Origin: Coneutiohabitans sp964457925
Lineage (GTDB): Bacteria; Zhuqueibacterota; Zhuqueibacteria; Zhuqueibacterales; Zhuqueibacteraceae
Length of the DNA: 64,000 nucleotides
Assembly (NCBI GenBank): GCA_964457925.1
Contig: CAYWGH010000016.1
Span: 1-64,000 of the forward strand
Direction of reading: 5' to 3'
Shown: piece by piece, positions 8,407 through 17,817 of the stretch
How the letters are laid out: each line of letters starts with the position of its first letter
How positions within the stretch are numbered: position 1 is the first letter of the stretch
Program-made: the position numbers and the translations under genes
The notes under the pieces: generated by a model
The model's input: the letters and a program-made list of their open reading frames with translations, nothing else
Databases searched by the model: none
Told to the model about the DNA's origin: nothing

Positions 8407-9095
8407 CAGACGCCCCATTTTTCTTCGGTGTTGCCGTCGCGCTTGCCGGCAATCACGAGATCCGCTATCCCAACAAACAACCCGGCTTCGACAACGCCGA
8501 CAATGCTTTTGATTTGGTGCAGCAACTCCAGCGGTTCCGTGATTTTTCCAAACGCACAATCGACGATGAAATTGCCGTTATCGGTGTGAAACGGTTTGCC
8601 GGCTTGTGTGCGCAGCGCGACGCGGCTGCCCAGGCTGCGCAAAACCTCAGCGGTTGAACGCCAGCCAAAAGGCAACACTTCCACCGGCACACGAAATTTC
8701 CCGAGTTGAGAAACGAGTTTATCTTCATTGACCATAATAATGACGCGATCACTGCGCGTTGCAACGATTTTTTCACGCGTCAGCGCGCCGCCGCCGCCTT
8801 TGATGAGATTGAGTTGCGGATCGACTTCATCGGCGCCGTCAATGGTAAGATCGAGTTTTTTGAAATCGCCCAAATCGCTCACCAAGGGGATGCCGCAACG
8901 TTTTGCCGCACGCGCCGTCGCTATTGAACTGGGTACGCCGGTGATTTGTAATCCGGTTTTGATGCGTTTGCCGAGCAGGCGCAAGGCAAATTCCACTGTG
9001 CTGCCGGAGCCTAAGCCGACCATCATTTTATTTTCGACGAAAGCGACCGCGGCTGCGGCGGCGTTGTGTTTTTGTTGGTCAATGGAAAGTTTCAT
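8406..9095 (-). CDS. rpiA: Ribose-5-phosphate isomerase A
   Basis: The enzyme interconverts ribose 5-phosphate and ribulose 5-phosphate in the non-oxidative pentose phosphate pathway. The 229-residue length is normal for the family. Typical blocks are GLGSGSTVEFAL near the N-terminus, DLTIDGADEVD with active-site acids, KGGGGALTREKI with the catalytic glutamate region, and VEVLPFGW. The gene is on the minus strand and its stop overlaps the start of the peptidase gene. It is the only pentose-phosphate gene in the window. Confidence 0.95.
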   Translation of the reverse strand: MKLSIDQQKHNAAAAAVAFVENKMMVGLGSGSTVEFALRLLGKRIKTGLQITGVPSSIATARAAKRCGIPLVSDLGDFKKLDLTIDGADEVDPQLNLIKGGGGALTREKIVATRSDRVIIMVNEDKLVSQLGKFRVPVEVLPFGWRSTAEVLRSLGSRVALRTQAGKPFHTDNGNFIVDCAFGKITEPLELLHQIKSIVGVVEAGLFVGIADLVIAGKRDGNTEEKWGV

Positions 9096-9218
9096 GAAAA
9101 TCGACTCGGGTAGATCTATTGATTTCGGGTTGATGATTGGGGATTGCGGAAATTGCGATCTTCAAAGAATGGTTGCCATTCCGTTCGACACACACGGTTG
9201 TGCCACCGGCCAGAAATC

Positions 9219-9983
9219 TCAATACGATGAGGCGCTGCACAGGCGCGCGAAGGCAATCCACTGTTGCTCTCCGTTGCCGAACGCTGGAAAGGTCGGGCGC
9301 GAGGGTTGCCGCCAATGATAATTGGTGATGGCTGCCGTCTTGCCGGGCGAGCGGCCCTGAAACATTCGGTACGAAACCACGCGGCCTTCCACATCGCGTT
9401 CGACCGAGACCACAACTCCGACATGATAAATGGCTTGGAACGCTTGCTTCGCGGTGAAATTACGATAAACCCGCTGCTCTTGTCCAAAAAATAAAACCGC
9501 GCCAGGCTTGATCAAATCTGATTGCGCCAGTGGATCATGAATCAAGATTAATTCGCGGCGCGCGGCATACCAGCGCGCGAGGTCTTCTGCGCTGCGCGCT
9601 GCAAGAAGCGAGGGCGTTTCCACGGATTCACAGCGCGCTTTCAACGCCTGCAACACGCGGTGCACAATTCCCGAGCAATCGGCCTGTTCGCGGGAGCTGT
9701 ACATGAGATTGAGCGCTTCCAGCGAATCGGCAATTTCACGCACCGGCCCGGAGAGATCGAGCAATTGATGATTGCAATCGACAACGTAATTGCTGAGCGC
9801 GGCGCGCGGCGCACTCGCAGTGGGCGCGTCTCCCGGTTCCGGAGGCGGTGGCGGCTTTGATGCAGAGGAGGGCTGCGGCGGTTCTTGGTACAGCTTCGAC
9901 TTCAAACACGCGACATTTGTGAATGCGCTGAACAGGCATAAACCTGAAATGAAAGCAAAGCGCAGCTTTGGCATGCTCATCAT
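9219..9983 (-). CDS. Lipoprotein with NlpC/P60-like cysteine peptidase domain
   Basis: The 254-residue product starts with a signal peptide and lipobox (TNVAC). A Pro/Ser/Ala-rich linker follows (about 33-62). The catalytic part contains EQADCSGIVHRVL, in which the Asp-Cys-Ser-Gly motif marks the nucleophile of NlpC/P60 or CHAP-like hydrolases. A later AIYHVGVVVSV supplies the histidine. Such enzymes cut peptidoglycan stem peptides; the lipobox places it in the envelope. Several in-frame ATGs lie within the first four codons, so the exact start is uncertain. It lies 8 bases after the permease gene 9992-11218. Confidence 0.8.
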   Translation of the reverse strand: MMSMPKLRFAFISGLCLFSAFTNVACLKSKLYQEPPQPSSASKPPPPPEPGDAPTASAPRAALSNYVVDCNHQLLDLSGPVREIADSLEALNLMYSSREQADCSGIVHRVLQALKARCESVETPSLLAARSAEDLARWYAARRELILIHDPLAQSDLIKPGAVLFFGQEQRVYRNFTAKQAFQAIYHVGVVVSVERDVEGRVVSYRMFQGRSPGKTAAITNYHWRQPSRPTFPAFGNGEQQWIAFARLCSASSY

Positions 9984-9991
9984 TGAAAGAA

Positions 9992-11218
9992 TTATTCGGA
10001 TATGGCCGTGATCGGCGTCGCCGCTTTGACGGCCTCGCTTGTGGCCGCGGCTGCGGTTTGAGAGTGGCCGTCGCGCGCGGTTGTTGGCTGTTCGGCCTTC
10101 TCCGCTTTCCCCGAGGTTGCAAACGCAAACTCCGGCAGGCGGAAAATGTAGTATTTGGTAAAACTCCAGTGCAAAATATCGAGGCTGCCTTTGATAATGG
10201 CAACAAGCGGCACGGCGACGATCATTCCCAGAATACCGCCGAGATTGCCGCCCACGTAAATCGCAACTATCACGATCACCGGGTGCAGCGACACGCTTTT
10301 GGAAACGACAAAAGGTTGAATGAAGAAATCATCAATAAATTTGACCACGACAAAGGCCAACAGCACGGCCGGCACACCGGAGAAGTTGCCGCGATCAATC
10401 ACGGAAACGGCAATCGCCGGAATGCCGGCGACGACCGGACCGAGATACGGAATCAGGTTCGCCATGCCGGCCAAAATGCCGATGAAAACCGCGTAGCGCA
10501 GATCGAGCAATGATAGCGCGATCATCACCATCACCCCGACCAACGCGCCATCCAGCAAAACACCGCGAATGTAACGGCCAAGCTGTTGGCTCGCTTTATG
10601 AAACAGGCTGAGCGACATCTCGAAATAGCGGTTGGGGATTTGCTGCACGATGGCCTTTTGCAGCGCGCGCGAATCTTTGAGAATGAAAAACGTGAGAAAC
10701 GGCACGATGATCAGCGCGCCCACGGTGGAAAACAATTCCACCGCGCCTTCGACGCCGGGTTTGAAGAACGAGTAGAAAAAGTGCAGGGTGATTTTGCCCA
10801 GCATGTCGATGATGCGCGCCTCGGTCACGCCCGGGAACGATAACCGGAGTTTTTCCTTGATTTGTTCGATGAGCAGCTCGGGCTGTTCGAGTTGCACGTT
10901 GGTGAGAATGGTTTGCACCTCGTGCGCGACTTCATCGCGTAACAAGAAAAACGTTCCTGTCGCCAGGGCGGCGAATACGATAAAAACCAAAATAATCGCC
11001 CCGATGCGATTCAACCCGCGTGTTTCAAGCGTCGTGACCAGCGGATCCAATAAATAAGCCAGAAAAATGGAGATCACCAGCGGCGCCAGCAGCGTGCGCA
11101 TGAAAAATATTGCCAGCAGCGCGATGGCGATCAAAAGAATCGCGAGTAAACCCCTGCCGATGATATAAAACTGGCGGTCGGAAAACTGTAAATGATAGTG
11201 GGAGGACGGTTGCTGCAT
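9992..11218 (-). CDS. AI-2E family permease (PerM/YdiK-like)
   Basis: The 408-residue protein has the family's hydrophobic pattern. There are two to three N-terminal TM segments, a large loop with a helical region (about 100-150), then a membrane block with the conserved PFLTFFILKDS motif and the GILAGMANLIPYLGPVVAGIPA signature, and the end of the membrane domain near residue 355. A Thr/Ala/Ser-rich cytosolic tail follows. Members export diverse small molecules or act as ion/proton antiporters; the substrate cannot be read from sequence. It is upstream of the NlpC/P60-like gene on the same strand. Confidence 0.9.
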   Translation of the reverse strand: MQQPSSHYHLQFSDRQFYIIGRGLLAILLIAIALLAIFFMRTLLAPLVISIFLAYLLDPLVTTLETRGLNRIGAIILVFIVFAALATGTFFLLRDEVAHEVQTILTNVQLEQPELLIEQIKEKLRLSFPGVTEARIIDMLGKITLHFFYSFFKPGVEGAVELFSTVGALIIVPFLTFFILKDSRALQKAIVQQIPNRYFEMSLSLFHKASQQLGRYIRGVLLDGALVGVMVMIALSLLDLRYAVFIGILAGMANLIPYLGPVVAGIPAIAVSVIDRGNFSGVPAVLLAFVVVKFIDDFFIQPFVVSKSVSLHPVIVIVAIYVGGNLGGILGMIVAVPLVAIIKGSLDILHWSFTKYYIFRLPEFAFATSGKAEKAEQPTTARDGHSQTAAAATSEAVKAATPITAISE

Positions 11219-11454
11219 TGCTGCTCGTTGGCTTTCCTAATCAAACTCAAGTTTGGGGGAAGACGCAAGCATGCGCAATATAACGGCGCAATGACAGAGA
11301 AGCAAGTAGTTTGTCTGAGCACCAGCGGGTTTGGCGAAAACCGTTCTACGCTGCAATTTTTTTTGGAGAACTTGGTGCCTGCAAAAACTGCTTGGGAAAG
11401 CTGGCGTGTTTCTGTATTTTGATTTTGTTTTTCTAGGTTCAACTTGGATTGTGA

Positions 11455-12402
11455 ATGACGCCCGATCTCAGCATCATCATTGTCACCTATAACTCGCGAC
11501 GCGATATCGAGAAATGCCTGTCCTCACTGCTGGCTTGTTCCCGCGGCGCGCGCGTTGAAATCATTGTTTGCGACAACGCCTCGCCCGATGGCACCGCGGA
11601 TTTCGTCGCGCAGCATTTTCCCGCGATCAACCTCATCCGCTCAACGCACAATCTCGGCTTTGGCCGCGCGAACAATTTGGCGGCGCAACACGCGCGCGGG
11701 CGTTTTTTCTTGTTGTTGAATCCCGATACCTGGGTAGAGGAGGATTTAGCCGCGGCAATTGTGAATTTTCTCGATACTCATCCGGAGGCGGGCGGCTGCG
11801 CGCCGCAACATTTGAATCCGGACGGCACAAGGCAATTCGGCGCGATACGGGAATTGCCCACGGTGGCGTCACTGTTTTATCAGAAAGCGGGCCTGGCTTA
11901 CCTGTTCCCCCGCAGCCGGCGCTTTGGAGGATATTACATGACCTGGTGGGATCACAACCAGGTGCGTGAAGTGCAGCAGGCCGGAGCCTGTCTCGCGCTG
12001 CGCCGCGAGGTTTTTCAGCAGGTGGGAGGCTTTGACGAGAGTTACTTCATGTATTTTGAGGACGTCGAGTTGTGTCATGCCGTGCAGGCGGCGGGCCATA
12101 AAATTTTTTATCTGCCGCACGCGCGGGTTTATCACATCGGCGGTCAAAGCGCAAAACAAGCCGTGTCAAAAAATTTCATCGAATTTTATCGCAGCATGTG
12201 CCGTTATTTTCGCAAGCATTATGGCGCTGCCGGCGTTCGGCAGGTCAAAATCATTATTGCCGGTTCGGAATTGCTCAAGCTGTTGGTGTTGACGCTGACG
12301 TTGCCGTTCAGCAAGCTGCTGCCTCAGCCGGAAGTCTGGAGCAGCCGCTTGACACAATGGCGCGGCCACGCGCGGCTCTTGCGAGAGATCTGGAAGTTCT
12401 AA
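11455..12402 (+). CDS. Family 2 glycosyltransferase (rhamnosyltransferase-like)
   Basis: The 315-residue protein opens with the GT-A fold strand LSIIIVTYNSR. It then shows the nucleotide-sugar site CDNASPDGT, the LGFGRANN segment, the metal-binding LLNPDTW (DxD-like) and a late GGFDESYFMYFEDVELC block. That set is typical of GT2 enzymes that build surface polysaccharides, often rhamnosyltransferases. The C-terminal about 60 residues include a weakly hydrophobic helix. The ATG at 11455 is the first in frame. The gene stands alone on the plus strand, converging with the phosphatase gene 13 bases away. Confidence 0.9.
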   Translation: MTPDLSIIIVTYNSRRDIEKCLSSLLACSRGARVEIIVCDNASPDGTADFVAQHFPAINLIRSTHNLGFGRANNLAAQHARGRFFLLLNPDTWVEEDLAAAIVNFLDTHPEAGGCAPQHLNPDGTRQFGAIRELPTVASLFYQKAGLAYLFPRSRRFGGYYMTWWDHNQVREVQQAGACLALRREVFQQVGGFDESYFMYFEDVELCHAVQAAGHKIFYLPHARVYHIGGQSAKQAVSKNFIEFYRSMCRYFRKHYGAAGVRQVKIIIAGSELLKLLVLTLTLPFSKLLPQPEVWSSRLTQWRGHARLLREIWKF

Positions 12403-12415
12403 AAAACGGCGCCGC

Positions 12416-14872
12416 TTACCCCGCCACCCTCACCACCACCATGGTGAAATCATCGTGTTGTTTGGCCTCCCCGGTGAACCCCATGACTTCTCGCGTGATC
12501 GCCTCCAAAATTTCTTGTGCGGAAACGCCGCTCACCCGGCTGATGGCGTCGCGCAAGCGTTCTTCGCCGAACTCCTCGCCGTTTTTGTTCATCGCTTCGG
12601 AGATACCATCGGTGTAAAAAATAAAAACGTCGCCGGCCTGAATCGGAATTTTCTGCTCTTCGATCGTCGCGGAAAAAACTTTGCCGTGTTCCATGCCGAT
12701 CGCCAGGCCGCGCGGATGCAGCATTTGCGCCTCGCCGCCCAGGCTTTTGTGTACGATCAACGGATTATGCCCGGCGCGCGCGAAGGTGAGCGTATTATTC
12801 TCCATATCGAACAGGCCATAAATCAAACTGATGAACACTTCCTTCGGCGTGTTTTCATAGAACACCGTGTTCATATCCGACAGCAGGGCTTTGGGCGGCA
12901 GCTTCAAGCGCGAGAGCGCGCGGATGATGCCCTTTGCCAGTGTCATATAAAACGCTGCAGACACGCCCTTGCCGGACACGTCTCCGATCACCACCGTCAG
13001 GCGCTGTTCGCCGTCGCGGACGAAATCAAAGTAGTCGCCGCCCACTTCCATGGCCGGGCGGCAGATGCTGGCAATGTCGAGTTGAGGAAAATTCGGCGCG
13101 GTGTGCGGCAGAAAACGCATTTGAATATTGCGCGCGATTTCCAATTCCTTCAAGAAGCGTTCGCGTTCCGCAATGCGGCTGACATAGGCCGGCACGTAGC
13201 CGCCGAATTCGCGCGCGGATTTGGGCTGAAACACCAGCGCCACACCCGCGCCCAAAAACGTCAGCGCCGAGATCAGCAAGGTTGTGTTCAATGTGCTGCC
13301 CCAGCCCTCCGGTGAAATGCCGGCCAGGCTCAGATCCAAAAGAAAACTGAACAGCAGCAGTGCAAACCAAATCGTCAAAAAGTCATGCTTGTGCGTGAAA
13401 TAGGCCCACAGCGCCGCCGCCGGCAGCAAGAGGAAAATGCTGACATACATCGGGCCGAAATTGTCGAGATAAAAGCTGGTGAAATTAATCGCCAGGGTCA
13501 ACAACACGAAGGCCAGCGCGTTTTTGCGCAGGCGCGATTTGAGATAGGCCGCCCAAAACAACAGCACGAGGGTTGCGGTATAGGAGGCAGTGGTCACGTT
13601 CTTGCTCAGCATCGTCACGAGGCCTAACGGTTCGCCCAGAAACCACAGCCGATTATCGTCGAAGCGCAGATAGTTGAGATGCAGAGCGTTGGCGAGTATC
13701 ACCACCAAGCCGAGTGCCAGCGCTGTTACGCCCGCGATGAAAAACGCGTGCAGGATGGCCTCGCCGATTTCTCGGATGCGCAGATGGCCGGTAAAAAACA
13801 AATCCGTGGTGGCGAGTTTTTCCGGCCAGGCTTCGCGGGCAATGCTGTCGCCCACGGCATAGGTGATCACGACGCCCAATCCGGCAAACAAGCCGCCGAA
13901 GCCGCCGCCGAGAAAAACGCCGAGCCAGTCTGTCGCCCAATTTTCCACGGCAATCAGCGTAAACATTGCGAGCATCACCAACCCGCCGAACCACCAGGCG
14001 CGCTTGAACTCCAACTCGTCGTGGCGCAGTCGCTTGAAAAAGAGTACGATGAGAAAGCCGATGACGATGGTCCATGTCAGGCCCAGTATCACCGCCGTTA
14101 CGATGTCACCGATTTTTTCCGCTTTTGACTCGGAGAGCGCATCGTCCTCCGTCGTAATCGTGACGCTGCCTTTTGCCGTTTGATGCGTTTGCTCAGTCCG
14201 TGATTTTTTCTCATCCAAAATTTTGGTATCTGTGCGAAAATAGGTAATCAAGCTGCCGGCAACATGCACATCGATCTTCTCTTGCAAGCTCGAAGAAACC
14301 GCCAACGGCCGCGTGAAGGAAAATTGATGAAGCCGGCCCTCGTCATTTTCCGCGATTTTTTTCTCGGACAACGTGAAGGCCGAGGTGTCAATCGCAAGTT
14401 CGGCAAGAAACATATTGACGCGCGTGAGCGCCTGTTCCTGGCTCGTGTTGGAGGTGTCTTTCTTGCGCGGATCAACCAAATCTTTGCCGATGAGCTTGCC
14501 GCGAAAATCGTAGCGCGTTTTGAATACCGCCCGTTCTTTTTTATCCTTTTCCGTGGGAATGGCGCCGCGCCAGCCGATTTCCCAATAACCCAACGACAAA
14601 GCAGCCACGGCGCTGTCCGGCAACGCGGCGCGTTGTACAAATTTCGCCAAATTGTCGTTCACCCTGACGTCGACATTGCGCCGCAAGTCAAAGCCTGCCA
14701 GGGGCGATTGCTGAAACGCTTGTTCCGCCTTCGCAACAATTTCCTCCAGAGTAAAGCGGGGCCGCAAAAATCCGGCTGTGCGCGAGCGGGCGAACAGCCC
14801 AAAATACGCCAGCATGCCCGCAACGCCGAGCAGGGCCAGAGCAATGGATTTCAGTCTTGGATCGAATGTCAT
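12416..14872 (-). CDS. Membrane SpoIIE/RsbU-type PP2C phosphatase
   Basis: The 818-residue protein has an N-terminal TM helix (about 8-25), an extracytoplasmic domain of about 220 residues and a block of about eight to nine hydrophobic segments (about 255-535). The C-terminal catalytic domain is at about 570-818. Its motifs include GGDYFD and GDVSGKG with metal-binding aspartates, FYTDGISEA, and a final HDDFTMVVVRV. Such enzymes dephosphorylate STAS-domain antagonists and so release an anti-sigma kinase. The STAS protein at 6895-7272 is a plausible target. Signal input through the long sensory and membrane part is inference. Confidence 0.9.
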   Translation of the reverse strand: MTFDPRLKSIALALLGVAGMLAYFGLFARSRTAGFLRPRFTLEEIVAKAEQAFQQSPLAGFDLRRNVDVRVNDNLAKFVQRAALPDSAVAALSLGYWEIGWRGAIPTEKDKKERAVFKTRYDFRGKLIGKDLVDPRKKDTSNTSQEQALTRVNMFLAELAIDTSAFTLSEKKIAENDEGRLHQFSFTRPLAVSSSLQEKIDVHVAGSLITYFRTDTKILDEKKSRTEQTHQTAKGSVTITTEDDALSESKAEKIGDIVTAVILGLTWTIVIGFLIVLFFKRLRHDELEFKRAWWFGGLVMLAMFTLIAVENWATDWLGVFLGGGFGGLFAGLGVVITYAVGDSIAREAWPEKLATTDLFFTGHLRIREIGEAILHAFFIAGVTALALGLVVILANALHLNYLRFDDNRLWFLGEPLGLVTMLSKNVTTASYTATLVLLFWAAYLKSRLRKNALAFVLLTLAINFTSFYLDNFGPMYVSIFLLLPAAALWAYFTHKHDFLTIWFALLLFSFLLDLSLAGISPEGWGSTLNTTLLISALTFLGAGVALVFQPKSAREFGGYVPAYVSRIAERERFLKELEIARNIQMRFLPHTAPNFPQLDIASICRPAMEVGGDYFDFVRDGEQRLTVVIGDVSGKGVSAAFYMTLAKGIIRALSRLKLPPKALLSDMNTVFYENTPKEVFISLIYGLFDMENNTLTFARAGHNPLIVHKSLGGEAQMLHPRGLAIGMEHGKVFSATIEEQKIPIQAGDVFIFYTDGISEAMNKNGEEFGEERLRDAISRVSGVSAQEILEAITREVMGFTGEAKQHDDFTMVVVRVAG

Positions 14873-15059
14873 AAATGTGTAGAATAATAAAAAAAGTCGT
14901 GTGTGTATAATTTAGGAGCCGTCCGGTCGGTGATTGAAAAATGACAATGCCGCAATATATACCGGCATCCTCGAAAAGTCAACTCGCGGATTTTGCCCGA
15001 ATCCTCTGTTGAAAGAATCTTTGCTTTTAAAACAACGATTTCACTTTTATGGACTAGGC

Positions 15060-15084
15060 CAGATTTCAGGCAGGCTGAAATCTG
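15060..15084. repeat. Perfect hairpin, dispersed family A
   Basis: CAGATTTCAG at 15060-15069 and CTGAAATCTG at 15075-15084 form a perfect 10-bp stem with a 5-base loop. A degraded relative is at 25079-25103. The gap 14873-15367 contains no gene; besides this hairpin it has A-rich 'cacaaaaacacgaaggc' type sequence at about 15123-15146 and the MITE-like element at 15196. Confidence 0.6.
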
Positions 15085-15195
15085 AAGCCCTGTGGGCAGC
15101 AAAGAAGCCGACTCGTTTTGAATACCACAAAAACACGAAGGCACGAAAAAACAAAAGTCATGTCATCAAGCTTTTCTTTGTATCTTTGTGATTAA

Positions 15196-15286
15196 CTCGA
15201 CTATGTCACCTTCCAAAAATCACCGCAGTGGCGCGGAGATCGCAGAGTAAGATTTATTAGAATTCCCTGAATCTGACATGGTCAAG
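15196..15286. repeat. MITE-like element, copy 1
   Basis: This 91-bp element matches 38744-38856. The first 72 bp are identical at 69 positions. Copy 1 then lacks a 22-bp segment present in copy 2, and both end in the same 13-bp tail. The ends are imperfect inverted repeats (CTCGACTATGTCA against a right end whose complement reads CTTGACCATGTCA). No coding capacity is present. It lies 82 bp before the start of the beta-lactamase-family gene. Confidence 0.7.
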
Positions 15287-15367
15287 TTAAAAATCCTTTA
15301 GATTTTTATTCTGTACTTGAAAAGCTCATCGCATATCCAAGCATCAATTCAAACCAAGGAGGAAGAT

Positions 15368-17524
15368 GTGAATCCCAAAATCAAATCACGCGCATTGCTC
15401 TGGCTCCTGCTGTTCATCTTGAGCTGCTCTGCGGCGCTGGCGTTCGCGCAAAGCCCTGCCGACTTCGACAAGCTCAGTCACCGCGATCTCATTGGCAAAT
15501 GGGAAGGCGCGATCAATGTGCCCGGAACCACGCTGAACATCAGCATTGATTTCAGCAAAAAGACTGACGGCAGTTGGCAGGGCGATATCGATATTCCGCT
15601 GCAAGGCGCAAAAGATTTGCCGCTCACGAATATCAAACTCGCCGGGTCGGCAGTCTCATTCGATTTGCCCAATGTGCCGGGCAATCCCACGTTCAAAGGC
15701 GCAATTGCCGCGGACGGCAACAGCATCTCCGGAGATTTTACCCAGGCCGGACAAACCTTTCCGTTCACTCTCAAACGCAACACCGCGGCAGATCTTGAAG
15801 CAAAAAAACAGCAAAACGAAGCCATTTTTCAACACCTGCGCGCTTTCATCGATACGACCATGAAATCCTGGAAAGTGCCGGGCTTGGCGATGGCGATCGT
15901 GAAAGACGGCGAAGTAGTTTTCTCGGAAGGCTTCGGCTATCGCAATGTCGAAAGCAAACTGCCGGTCACACCCAACACGCTGTTTGCGATTGGCTCGAGC
16001 AGCAAAGCGTTTACCGCCGCGAGTCTTGGCATTTTGGTTGATGACGGCAAGGTGGATTGGGACAAGCCGGTGCGGGATTATCTCCCCACCTTCAAGTTGC
16101 ATGACAATTTCGCCTCGGAACGCATGACGCCGCGCGATCTCGTCACGCATCGTTCGGGCTTGCCGCGCCATGATTTGATGTGGTACGGCGCGGCCTTCAC
16201 GCGCAAAGAGATGGTCGATCGCCTGCAATATCTCGAACCCAGCAAGGATTTCCGCACCACGTATCAGTATCAGAATTTGATGTATCTCACCGCCGGCTAC
16301 CTTGTCGAACAAGTTTCCGGCATGTCGTGGGAAGATTTTGTGCGTGCACGCATCTTCGCGCCGTTGGGCATGAGCGCTAGCAATCTCTCGGTGATCGAGT
16401 CGCAGAAAGCAGATGATTTCGCCCTGCCCTATGCCGAAGACAAAGATCAGCTCAAGCTCATCCCGTTTCGCAACATCGACGCCATTGGCCCGGCCGGCTC
16501 GATCAATTCGAATCTCACGGACATGGTCCAGTGGGTCAAGCTCAATCTCAACAAGGGAAAGGTTGGAGAGACACAGGTGATTTCCGAGGCCATGCTCGCG
16601 CAGCAACACACGCCTTACATGATGATCTCCGAGCCGATCAAATATACCGAAGTCTCACACACCAATTACGGTTTGGGCTGGTTCATCTCGCAATATCGCG
16701 GCCACAAGCGCGTGTCGCACGGCGGCAACATCGACGGTTTTTCTGCGTTGGTGTCGCTGATGCCGCAGGATAATTTCGGCATCGTCGTGCTCACCAATCG
16801 CAACGGCAATCCCATGCCCAACATTGCGGCGTTGCGCGCCACGGATTTGCTGTTGCAGCTCGAGCCGGTGGATTGGCACACCCGCATAAAAGCCGAAGTG
16901 GCGAAAGCCAAAGAAGCCGAAAAGCAAAAAAGCGAGGCCGAGGCTGCCGAGCGCAAGCTCAACACCAAGCCCTCGCATGTGCTGTCGGACTTTGCCGGTG
17001 AATTCGAGCATCCCGGTTATGGCGTGGTCACGGTGAAATTGGAGGGCAAGGCGCTCAAGAGCCGCTTCAACAGTTTCAATATGGCAATGGAGCATTGGCA
17101 TTATGACGTGTTTCGCGCTGTCGTGGAAGACGATCCGGAACAAAAATTCCTGTTCACGTTTTATTCGAACGACAAGGGCGATATTGATCGCCTTGAAGTG
17201 CCGATGGATTTGAACGTGAAGCCGATCGTGTTCACGCGCAAGGCGGGCGCAGAAATGTCGGATCCGAAATTTCTTGCGCAGTTTGTGGGAGATTATGATC
17301 TCAACGGGCAAAACGTTGCGGTTGCAATCAAAGGCGCGAATGCGTTGACCGTCACCGTTCCCGGCCAACCGACCTACGAATTGGAGCCTTACAAGGGCAC
17401 GGAATTCAAACTAAAAGGCCTGACCGGTTTTAGTCTGAGATTCACACTCGACGCGAAAAAACGCGCGACGGAAGCAGTGTTCTTGCAGCCGAACGGGGTG
17501 TTTACAGCGAAGCGGAAGGGATGA
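15368..17524 (+). CDS. Secreted serine hydrolase of the beta-lactamase (class C) family
   Basis: The GTG at 15368 is chosen because AAGGAGG lies just upstream and a signal peptide follows directly. After the signal peptide (to about residue 28) there is a beta-rich domain (about 35-135) resembling a lipocalin-like or DUF-type module. The catalytic domain (about 150-500) carries S-x-x-K at 210-213 (SSSK), the Tyr-x-Asn motif in YQYQN and the HGG motif in SHGGNIDG. Two C-terminal DUF3471-type beta domains follow after a Lys/Glu/Ala helix. This architecture belongs to penicillin-binding-protein-like esterases and peptidases rather than resistance enzymes. The MITE-like copy 1 lies upstream. Confidence 0.9.
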   Translation: MNPKIKSRALLWLLLFILSCSAALAFAQSPADFDKLSHRDLIGKWEGAINVPGTTLNISIDFSKKTDGSWQGDIDIPLQGAKDLPLTNIKLAGSAVSFDLPNVPGNPTFKGAIAADGNSISGDFTQAGQTFPFTLKRNTAADLEAKKQQNEAIFQHLRAFIDTTMKSWKVPGLAMAIVKDGEVVFSEGFGYRNVESKLPVTPNTLFAIGSSSKAFTAASLGILVDDGKVDWDKPVRDYLPTFKLHDNFASERMTPRDLVTHRSGLPRHDLMWYGAAFTRKEMVDRLQYLEPSKDFRTTYQYQNLMYLTAGYLVEQVSGMSWEDFVRARIFAPLGMSASNLSVIESQKADDFALPYAEDKDQLKLIPFRNIDAIGPAGSINSNLTDMVQWVKLNLNKGKVGETQVISEAMLAQQHTPYMMISEPIKYTEVSHTNYGLGWFISQYRGHKRVSHGGNIDGFSALVSLMPQDNFGIVVLTNRNGNPMPNIAALRATDLLLQLEPVDWHTRIKAEVAKAKEAEKQKSEAEAAERKLNTKPSHVLSDFAGEFEHPGYGVVTVKLEGKALKSRFNSFNMAMEHWHYDVFRAVVEDDPEQKFLFTFYSNDKGDIDRLEVPMDLNVKPIVFTRKAGAEMSDPKFLAQFVGDYDLNGQNVAVAIKGANALTVTVPGQPTYELEPYKGTEFKLKGLTGFSLRFTLDAKKRATEAVFLQPNGVFTAKRKG

Positions 17525-17530
17525 ACTCAG

Positions 17531-17606
17531 CCGCCCGGGCGCTTCGTTATTACGACTAATTGTGCACATAGACGTTCATGTCCGCCAGGGAAAAGCGCCC
17601 GGGCGG
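17531..17606. repeat. 14-bp inverted repeat around GCCCGGGC core
   Basis: CCGCCCGGGCGCTT at 17531-17544 and AAGCGCCCGGGCGG at 17593-17606 are exact reverse complements with a 48-base spacer. Each arm is itself built on the palindrome CGCCCGGGCG. It begins 6 bp after the stop of the hydrolase gene and lies upstream of the DGR template repeat. It could be a read-through barrier or part of a structured DGR RNA leader. Confidence 0.6.
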
Positions 17607-17704
17607 TGGTTTGCTCAAGCGGTGGCCCACTTGCGCTTTGCCGCTGATTTGCTATTTTTGCGGGTAACACACAATGCTTTGGAAGTAAAAGTATCCAAAA
17701 TGCT

Positions 17705-17783
17705 ACTGCCCGGGCGTTCAGCCACGAAGGGTGTGCAAGTCCAATAACCAACAGAATCGTTCATGGCAAACCGCCCGGGCAGT
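17705..17783. repeat. 12-bp inverted repeat around GCCCGGGC core
   Basis: ACTGCCCGGGCG at 17705-17716 and CGCCCGGGCAGT at 17772-17783 are exact reverse complements with a 55-base spacer. With the pair at 17531-17606, four CGCCCGGGC cores occur within 253 bp directly before the template repeat. No gene is present here, so folding of a transcript is the likeliest reason for conservation. Confidence 0.6.
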
Positions 17784-17817
17784 TATCCGTTACTTTTCAA
17801 GAAGGGCAGCAATCGTG

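Noticed and set aside
15656..16609. 317-codon minus-strand frame inside the beta-lactamase-family gene
   Set aside because: Shadow of the GC-biased codons on the opposite strand; His/Arg-rich product without domains. The same applies to 28100-29263.
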